From an uncultured Desulfobacca sp. (GTDB taxonomy: Bacteria; Desulfobacterota; Desulfobaccia; Desulfobaccales; Desulfobaccaceae), in the NCBI GenBank assembly GCA_937958145.1, contig CALGOE010000217.1:1-18477 (forward strand): a stretch of DNA of 18,477 bases, written 5' to 3'. The notes under the pieces are model-generated. The model was not told the DNA's origin and did no database searches. It worked only from the letters and a program-made list of their open reading frames with translations. Of this stretch, positions 13,918 to 18,477 are shown piece by piece. The first letter of the stretch is position 1, and each line of letters opens with the position of its first letter. The position numbers were made by a program, and so were the translations under genes.

Positions 13918-14352
13918 TTGTTCAGGGGGCGCTTTTTCCACGTCATGGATGACAAAGGGCGCATTACCATCCCGCCGCGCTACCGGGAAATCCTTCGGGA
14001 GCGCCACGAACAGCACCTCATTGTCACCAACCTGGACGGGTATCTCATTGCCTTTCCCCAGTCGGAGTGGGAAGTTATTGAGCAGCGGCTCAGTCAGCTG
14101 ACCATCCTCGACAAGAAATTCCGGTCTTTCCAAAGATTTTTCGTCTCCGGCGCGTCTGAGTGTCCTTTCGATCGCCAGGGGAGAATCCTAGTGCCTCCAA
14201 GTTTGCGTGAATACGCTAAACTCGACAAGGATGTGGTGTTAGCGGGCGCCGTCCGCTGTTTCGAGATCTGGGACCGCCAGCAATGGGATCAGGAAATGGC
14301 CCGGATCGAAGAGATGGACAGCGATGAGGTACGGAAGGAATTGGGGATCTAA
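13918..14352 (+). CDS. mraZ: Transcriptional regulator MraZ
   Basis: DNA-binding autorepressor of the dcw cluster, normal length at 144 residues. It has two AbrB/SpoVT-like halves. The first is FRGRFFHVMDDKGRITIPP (2-20), containing DDKGR (11-15). The second is CPFDRQGRILVPPSLREYA (82-100), containing DRQGR (85-89). The protein forms ring oligomers that bind repeated TGGG boxes, and such boxes are found directly upstream. The start is TTG at 13918, because the family begins MFRG and AGGGGG lies 5 nt before it; the next in-frame ATG would remove the first strand. First gene of mraZ-rsmH-ftsL-ftsI-murE. Confidence 0.95.
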   Translation: MFRGRFFHVMDDKGRITIPPRYREILRERHEQHLIVTNLDGYLIAFPQSEWEVIEQRLSQLTILDKKFRSFQRFFVSGASECPFDRQGRILVPPSLREYAKLDKDVVLAGAVRCFEIWDRQQWDQEMARIEEMDSDEVRKELGI

Positions 14353-14381
14353 CCAGCCACACTCATATTCTGCACCTGCCG

Positions 14382-15290
14382 GTGATGGTGCCGGAGGTCC
14401 TCGACGGCCTGAGCGTCCAACCTGATCGCACCTACGTGGATGCAACGGTGGGCTTGGGCGGCCATGCCGAGGCCATCCTGCAGCGCAGTTCCCCCACCGG
14501 GCGGCTGATCGGTCTGGATCAGGATCCGGACAATCTGGCCAGAGCAACGGCCCGTTTGCAGCCTTTCGGATCTCGAGCCCTTCTTTTTCACTGTAATTTC
14601 AGCAACTTGACCGATGTCTTGGAGAAGTGCCACCTGACCACCGTGGCCGGCATATTGGCTGATTTGGGTCTCTCCATGGAACAGTTGAAAGTCTCCGGGC
14701 GTGGTTTCAGTTTTGGAGGGGAGGAACCATTGGACATGCGCATGAATCCGGCAGCCCAGACCCAGACCGCCGCCGATCTCCTCAATACCCGGTCCGAGGC
14801 TGATTTAAGCCGGATATTTTGGGAACTCGGGGAAGAGCGCTGGGCCCGGCGCCTGGCCCGCCGGGTGGTCCAGATGCGGCAGCAGCGCCCCTTTCAGACG
14901 ACTGCCCAATTAGTGCAGGCCGTCTTGTCGGCCATCCCGGTCAAACCCTCTTCCCGTCGTCTCCACCCCGCCACCCGGGTTTTTCAGGCCCTGCGCTTGG
15001 CTGTCAATCAGGAATTGGAACGTCTGGCCGATTTTCTGCCCCAAGCCATCGCTGCCTTGGCTCCCCAGGGGCGTCTGGTGGTTATTGCCTATCATTCCCT
15101 CGAGGACCGCATCGTCAAGCAGGCCTTCCTGCAGGCCGAGAAGGCTGGCTTGGTCCAACGGTGGCAAAAGAAACCGCTCCGGCCCACGGCCGCCGAAGTG
15201 AAACGGAATCCCAGGGCCCGGAGTGCCAAACTGCGTTGCGTCGTCCGGACGGCGGTTGCCCCCGGATCTGGCCCCCAGGAGGTGGTGTAA
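14382..15290 (+). CDS. rsmH: 16S rRNA (cytosine(1402)-N4)-methyltransferase RsmH
   Basis: Methylates N4 of C1402 in 16S rRNA using SAM (formerly MraW). The SAM-binding motif DATVGLGGHAEAIL lies at 20-33 and LDQDPDNL at 45-52. Later family motifs are GRGFSFGGEEPLDMRMNP, HPATRVFQALRLAVNQEL, VIAYHSLEDRIVK and, near the end, RNPRARSAKLR. The first standard start codon is GTG at 14382 (ATG at 14385). The family's conserved H-x-P-V at the N-terminus is encoded just upstream, in frame (HLPVMVPEVL from 14373), where only non-standard codons such as CTG 14370 or ATT 14367 could serve. The true start is therefore uncertain by about 5 codons. Gap to mraZ is 29 bp as annotated. Confidence 0.93.
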   Translation: MMVPEVLDGLSVQPDRTYVDATVGLGGHAEAILQRSSPTGRLIGLDQDPDNLARATARLQPFGSRALLFHCNFSNLTDVLEKCHLTTVAGILADLGLSMEQLKVSGRGFSFGGEEPLDMRMNPAAQTQTAADLLNTRSEADLSRIFWELGEERWARRLARRVVQMRQQRPFQTTAQLVQAVLSAIPVKPSSRRLHPATRVFQALRLAVNQELERLADFLPQAIAALAPQGRLVVIAYHSLEDRIVKQAFLQAEKAGLVQRWQKKPLRPTAAEVKRNPRARSAKLRCVVRTAVAPGSGPQEVV

Positions 15291-15379
15291 AGCTCGTCGC
15301 TCATGGAACGAGAGAATTTTTTTCCAGCCATATCGAGATCTGTCCCGGCATTGCTCGAAGAGAGGAAGGAAATGAGCTT

Positions 15380-15739
15380 ATGACCCGCAATCATGCCCGC
15401 AGTGTCGCCTTGGAGAAGGTATTGAGTGGCAACCAGCGCCGCCTGGCCCCGGAATATATTGCGCCCACTTTGGGCTGGGGCAAACTGGTCGTCACCATCA
15501 CCTTGGCCGCAGTCCTCGTGCTCACCGGCTGCCTGGTTACCTGGTCCCATCTCCAGGTCATCGCCTATAACTATGAGATTTCCCAATTCTATCGAGAGCA
15601 GAAAGATCTGGCCGACTTAAAGAGAAAACTTAAAGTGGAGTTGAATCATCTGCAGTCGTTGGATCGCCTGGAGCGCCTGGCGGCCGAGAAATATAACATG
15701 GCGCCACCCGAACCGCATCAGGTCATTAATCTGAGATAG
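15380..15739 (+). CDS. ftsL: Cell division protein FtsL
   Basis: Bitopic divisome protein of 119 residues that, with FtsB and FtsQ, activates the FtsW-FtsI septal synthase. The N-terminal cytoplasmic part (1-34) is basic. One transmembrane helix covers about 35-57 (LVVTITLAAVLVLTGCLVTW). A periplasmic coiled coil (about 60-102) has leucines and hydrophobic residues in heptad spacing (ISQFYREQKDLADLKRKLKV), ending RLAAEKYNMAPPEPHQVI, typical of FtsL/DivIC. FtsL is poorly conserved, so position between rsmH and ftsI is important evidence. The ATG at 15380 has GGAAGGA 9 nt upstream; the frame continues upstream without better support. A 26-codon frame from ATG 15303 ends with an ATGA overlap at this start. 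Five bases separate it from ftsI. Confidence 0.9.
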   Translation: MTRNHARSVALEKVLSGNQRRLAPEYIAPTLGWGKLVVTITLAAVLVLTGCLVTWSHLQVIAYNYEISQFYREQKDLADLKRKLKVELNHLQSLDRLERLAAEKYNMAPPEPHQVINLR

Positions 15740-15744
15740 CTGTT

Positions 15745-17820
15745 ATGCTGACCAAATGGATCAGAGTTCGCATCATGGTCGTTGCTGCCGGTCTGGGAAT
15801 TTTTTTCCTGGCAATCGTGGTGCGGCTGGTTGATCTGAAATTTGTGCAGGGGCCGACTCTGCAGGAAAAGGCCCTGCGGGAGTATCAGAAAGACTTTCCC
15901 GTCCTGCCGGTGCGCGGCTCCATCATGGATCGCAACCGGACGGAATTGGCCATCAGCACTTTTGTCAAATCGCTGGCGGCCCACCCCCGGCGTTTGCCGG
16001 ACAAAAAGGAAATCAGCCGCAAACTGGCCCCCCTTATCGGGATGACGCCGGCCGCCGTCCTGGAGATTTTGGAGCGGGATCGGCCCTTTGTCTGGATCAA
16101 ACGCCACCTGACCCCGCAACAGGCCGAGGCGGTGGAGCAGTATAAAGCCGAATACGATAAGCAGCTCAAGGCCCAGAGAAAAAAGGCCACAGATGGCGAC
16201 AATCCCGGTCTCGCCCGTCCCGATGCCATTTATCTGATTCCCGAGGCCAAACGGTATTATCCACACCGGACCCTGGCCGGGCCGTTACTGGGTTTCTGTA
16301 ATGCCGATGGTCACGGGGCCGAAGGCCTGGAGCGCTTTTTTGATGAGTATATTTATGGCAAGCCGCAAAAAAGTCTCAATATCATCGATGCCCGGGGGCA
16401 CATTGTTTTCTCCAAGGAAAACGAACTGCTGGATGAAACCATCGGCGATAATCTCATCCTGACCATCGACCGCACCATCCAATACATCGCCGAGAAGGAG
16501 CTGCAACAAGGAGTCCAGAAATGGAACGCTGCCGGCGGGTTCGCATTGGTGGTGGTTCCTCAGACCGGGGAGATCCTGGCCATGGCCCAGATGCCGCCCT
16601 TTGATCCCAATCTGTTTAGTAAATATACCAAAGATTTTTATCAGAACCGCAACGTCACCGTGGCCGTGGAGCCCGGTTCCACGTTCAAAATTTTCACCGT
16701 TGCCGCCGCCCTGGATGCCAAAGTGGTCAAGCCCACCGACCGCTATCATTGCGAAAACGGCAAGTATGCCATCGGCAACGCCGGGGTCATCCACGACGTC
16801 CATCCCTATGGTTCTCTGACCGTGGCGGAGGTGATCAAAAAGTCCAGCAACATCGGCGCAGCCAAGATCGGGCTGAAGCTGGGCCCCCAGAAAATGAACC
16901 ACTATTTAAAAGGGTTCGGATTCGGCCAGCGCACCGGCATCACCTATGCAGGGGAGAATTTCGGTCTGGTGCGCAATATTATGTCCTCCCGGTCGCTCAT
17001 CGACCGGGTCACCGTTTCTTTTGGCCAGGGGATCACCACCACACCGATTCAATTAGCCATGGCTCTGGCGGCCTTTGCCAACGACGGCATCCTCATGCAA
17101 CCCTTGCTGGCCAAAGCGATCGTCAACCACCAGGGCCAAACAGTCAAAGAGTTTCATCCCACGCCGGTCCGCCAGGTCGTCTCGCCGGAAACGGCCCGAA
17201 CCATGATGGCTCTGATGAAAACCGTGACGGAAACGGGAGGCACGGGCACTGAGGCCGTGCCGCCGGGGTATACGGTGGCCGGCAAGACCGGCACGGCCCA
17301 GAAAGTGGTGGGACGGGCCTTTTCCAAAAGCAAGTATTATTCTCTCTTCATTGGCGTCACGCCGGCAGAACATCCGGTTCTGGCCATTGTCGTGATCGTC
17401 GATGAGCCCAAAGGAGCCATTTACGGCGGCACGGTGGCCGCCCCCATTTTCCGGGAGATCGCCGGGCAGACTCTGCGGTTTTTGGGCTATTATCCCCAAC
17501 CGCAGACGCCGTCGCCCACCGACACCCTCCAGGTGAAACATTCTCCGGCAGCCAGACCGACGCCGGCGCCCCCGGCCGCCAAACCGACGCCCGGACCGCC
17601 GGCGCAAGCTGCGATGGTGCCGGACAACAGTGGGCCCGCCCCCTTGAAACACATGCCCGACCTGAAGGGGAAAACGATCCGGGAAGTGATCAGTATCCTG
17701 CATAACGCCGGTATCCGCTGTCAAGTGGAAGGTCGGGGGCTGGCGTATGACCAGAAACCGGAGCCCGGAGCACCGCTGCCGGCCAACAACCAGTGTTTGG
17801 TTAAGTTTAAACCACAATGA
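15745..17820 (+). CDS. ftsI: Septal peptidoglycan transpeptidase FtsI (PBP3) with C-terminal PASTA domain
   Basis: Class B penicillin-binding protein of 691 residues that cross-links septal peptidoglycan in the periplasm with FtsW. One N-terminal transmembrane anchor (about 9-30) is followed by the dimerisation/pedestal domain, beginning VRGSIMDRNRTELA (56-69). The transpeptidase domain has all three active-site motifs: S312-T-F-K315 (EPGSTFK), S367-S-N369, and K514-T-G (AGKTGTAQK). A Pro/Ala-rich linker (about 586-632) leads to a single PASTA domain (about 637-690: MPDLKGKTIREVISILHNAG). A charged stretch at about 133-155 (KQLKAQRKKATDGDN) sits in the pedestal domain. The ATG is 5 bp after ftsL with little Shine-Dalgarno signal, indicating translational coupling. 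Its stop forms ATGA with an out-of-frame ATG. Confidence 0.97.
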   Translation: MLTKWIRVRIMVVAAGLGIFFLAIVVRLVDLKFVQGPTLQEKALREYQKDFPVLPVRGSIMDRNRTELAISTFVKSLAAHPRRLPDKKEISRKLAPLIGMTPAAVLEILERDRPFVWIKRHLTPQQAEAVEQYKAEYDKQLKAQRKKATDGDNPGLARPDAIYLIPEAKRYYPHRTLAGPLLGFCNADGHGAEGLERFFDEYIYGKPQKSLNIIDARGHIVFSKENELLDETIGDNLILTIDRTIQYIAEKELQQGVQKWNAAGGFALVVVPQTGEILAMAQMPPFDPNLFSKYTKDFYQNRNVTVAVEPGSTFKIFTVAAALDAKVVKPTDRYHCENGKYAIGNAGVIHDVHPYGSLTVAEVIKKSSNIGAAKIGLKLGPQKMNHYLKGFGFGQRTGITYAGENFGLVRNIMSSRSLIDRVTVSFGQGITTTPIQLAMALAAFANDGILMQPLLAKAIVNHQGQTVKEFHPTPVRQVVSPETARTMMALMKTVTETGGTGTEAVPPGYTVAGKTGTAQKVVGRAFSKSKYYSLFIGVTPAEHPVLAIVVIVDEPKGAIYGGTVAAPIFREIAGQTLRFLGYYPQPQTPSPTDTLQVKHSPAARPTPAPPAAKPTPGPPAQAAMVPDNSGPAPLKHMPDLKGKTIREVISILHNAGIRCQVEGRGLAYDQKPEPGAPLPANNQCLVKFKPQ

Positions 17821-18067
17821 TTTCAGGAGGTTTTGATTAATCCAGCCGCCGGGCTTGCAAAGGTGGGAGAGTTTGGATAGGCTATACTTACCTGCATACA
17901 ATCCTCATCATCTCCCTGATCCAAGCATGCTGGGCCTGCGGGCAGGAATAAGGCAGATACAGAGAAAATCGGGCAGTCGACCAACGCCGCCCCCATCTCT
18001 GCCGCCAACCATTCTTGACCTTGAGCCGGCTTTTATCGGGACGCCTGTGAGGGAGCGTTGATTTCAG
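17818..18067 (+). repeat. 9-bp direct repeats bounding a 232-bp segment between ftsI and murE
   Basis: TGATTTCAG occurs at 17818-17826, over the ftsI stop, and at 18059-18067, over the murE start. Between them lies non-coding DNA (17827-18058) without visible terminal inverted repeats. It includes a hairpin AGCC/GGCT near 17845 and TATACT/TACAAT boxes (17883, 17897) that could be part of a weak promoter. Deleting one repeat plus this segment would join ftsI and murE by an ATGA overlap. Confidence 0.5.
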
Positions 18068-18477
18068 ACACATGGCAACAGACGGGAAAACCTTTGATAG
18101 AGCTGCTCCAGGGTCTTGCCATCCTGCAGCTCGAGGGGGACCCGTCTGTACCCGTCACCGGACTGGCTTATCATTCGGGACGGGTGCAGCCCGGGGAGGT
18201 TTTTGTCGCGCTCAAGGGCCTGCAGACCGACGGGCATCGGTATATTCCCCAGGCTATTGCCCGGGGGGCCCGGGTCCTGGTGGTTGAAGACAAGGTTCCC
18301 AGGCAACCCGGTCTGGTCTATGTCCGCACGCCGGACACCCGCCTGGCCTTGGCGCACATGGCCGCCAGGCTGGCCGAACATCCCTCCCGGGAATTGACCC
18401 TCATCGGCCTGACCGGGACGAACGGCAAAACCACCACCTCCTATCTTCTGGAAGCCATCTGGCAGGCCAGCGGTGTC
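18058..18477 (+). CDS. murE: UDP-N-acetylmuramyl-tripeptide synthetase MurE (3' truncated by window end)
   Basis: Cytoplasmic Mur ligase that adds the third peptide residue (meso-diaminopimelate in most Gram-negatives) to UDP-MurNAc-L-Ala-D-Glu. The first 140 codons are present. They cover the N-terminal UDP-binding domain, LIELLQGLAILQLEGDPSV (13-31), TGLAYHSGRVQPGEVFVALKG with the conserved substrate-binding pattern, and TDGHRYI, then the start of the ATPase domain, GLTGTNGKTTTSYL (about 118-131), the Mur ligase P-loop. The start is TTG at 18058 with GAGG 5 nt upstream; TTG at 18094 is an alternative closer to the usual family N-terminus. The 237-bp gap to ftsI is unusual for this cluster. 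The diaminopimelate-selecting motif lies beyond the window. Confidence 0.93.
   Translation, partial: MISDTWQQTGKPLIELLQGLAILQLEGDPSVPVTGLAYHSGRVQPGEVFVALKGLQTDGHRYIPQAIARGARVLVVEDKVPRQPGLVYVRTPDTRLALAHMAARLAEHPSRELTLIGLTGTNGKTTTSYLLEAIWQASGV

Noticed and set aside
13767..13952. 61-codon plus-strand frame before mraZ
   Set aside because: It covers the mraZ promoter and operator boxes and overlaps mraZ in another frame.
13570..14133. 187-codon minus-strand frame over mraZ
   Set aside because: Antisense to a clear mraZ and its promoter; composition is that of a shadow frame.
15291..15320. Weak hairpin CTCGT/ACGAG before seven T between rsmH and ftsL
   Set aside because: A five-pair stem with a 10-nt loop and a gap before the T run is too weak to call a terminator inside an essential operon.

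Overview
The window is GC-rich chromosomal DNA of a Gram-negative bacterium. The gene set suggests a Desulfobacterota (deltaproteobacterial, Desulfobacca- or Syntrophobacter-like) anaerobe: an NtrC-type two-component system, a lipoprotein MltD-type transglycosylase, a minimal NifU/NifS pair, a TauE/SafE transporter and a division cluster whose transpeptidase ends in a PASTA domain. This placement is inference from gene content; there is no rRNA or phylogenetic marker test behind it.

Layout. 1-950: a divergent GalU-like nucleotidyltransferase (+) with its terminator. 1012-2601: a lytic transglycosylase lipoprotein (-). 2995-4707: a two-gene Fe-S assembly operon, nifU then nifS (-), behind a good sigma70-type promoter. 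4843-7705: pncB followed by two DedA-family membrane proteins (-), separated by heptanucleotide G-run tracts and a perfect palindrome. 7936-9896: a Spy/ZraP-like periplasmic protein (+) with a strong terminator, then a promoter, a small membrane protein and a TauE/SafE permease (+). 9951-13457: a stand-alone receiver protein and a sensor kinase/sigma54-activator pair (-). 13831 to the end: the start of the dcw (division and cell wall) cluster on +, mraZ-rsmH-ftsL-ftsI-murE, with a promoter and phased MraZ boxes; murE runs off the window.

How the genes work together. The dcw genes make and regulate septal peptidoglycan synthesis, and the MltD-like enzyme cuts peptidoglycan. NifU/NifS form an Fe-S scaffold/partner pair. 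PncB feeds NAD salvage. The kinase/regulator pair probably drives sigma54 promoters elsewhere.

Most notable observations: (1) the NifS-like protein lacks the PLP-binding lysine and most other cofactor contacts but keeps the catalytic cysteine; (2) the ftsI-murE junction looks as if a 232-bp segment was inserted between 9-bp direct repeats, since removing it restores an ATGA overlap; (3) five 10-bp-phased MraZ boxes run into the mraZ ribosome-binding site; (4) two G-quadruplex-type heptamer tracts flank one dedA gene; (5) the GalU-like protein has lost its nucleotide-binding signature.
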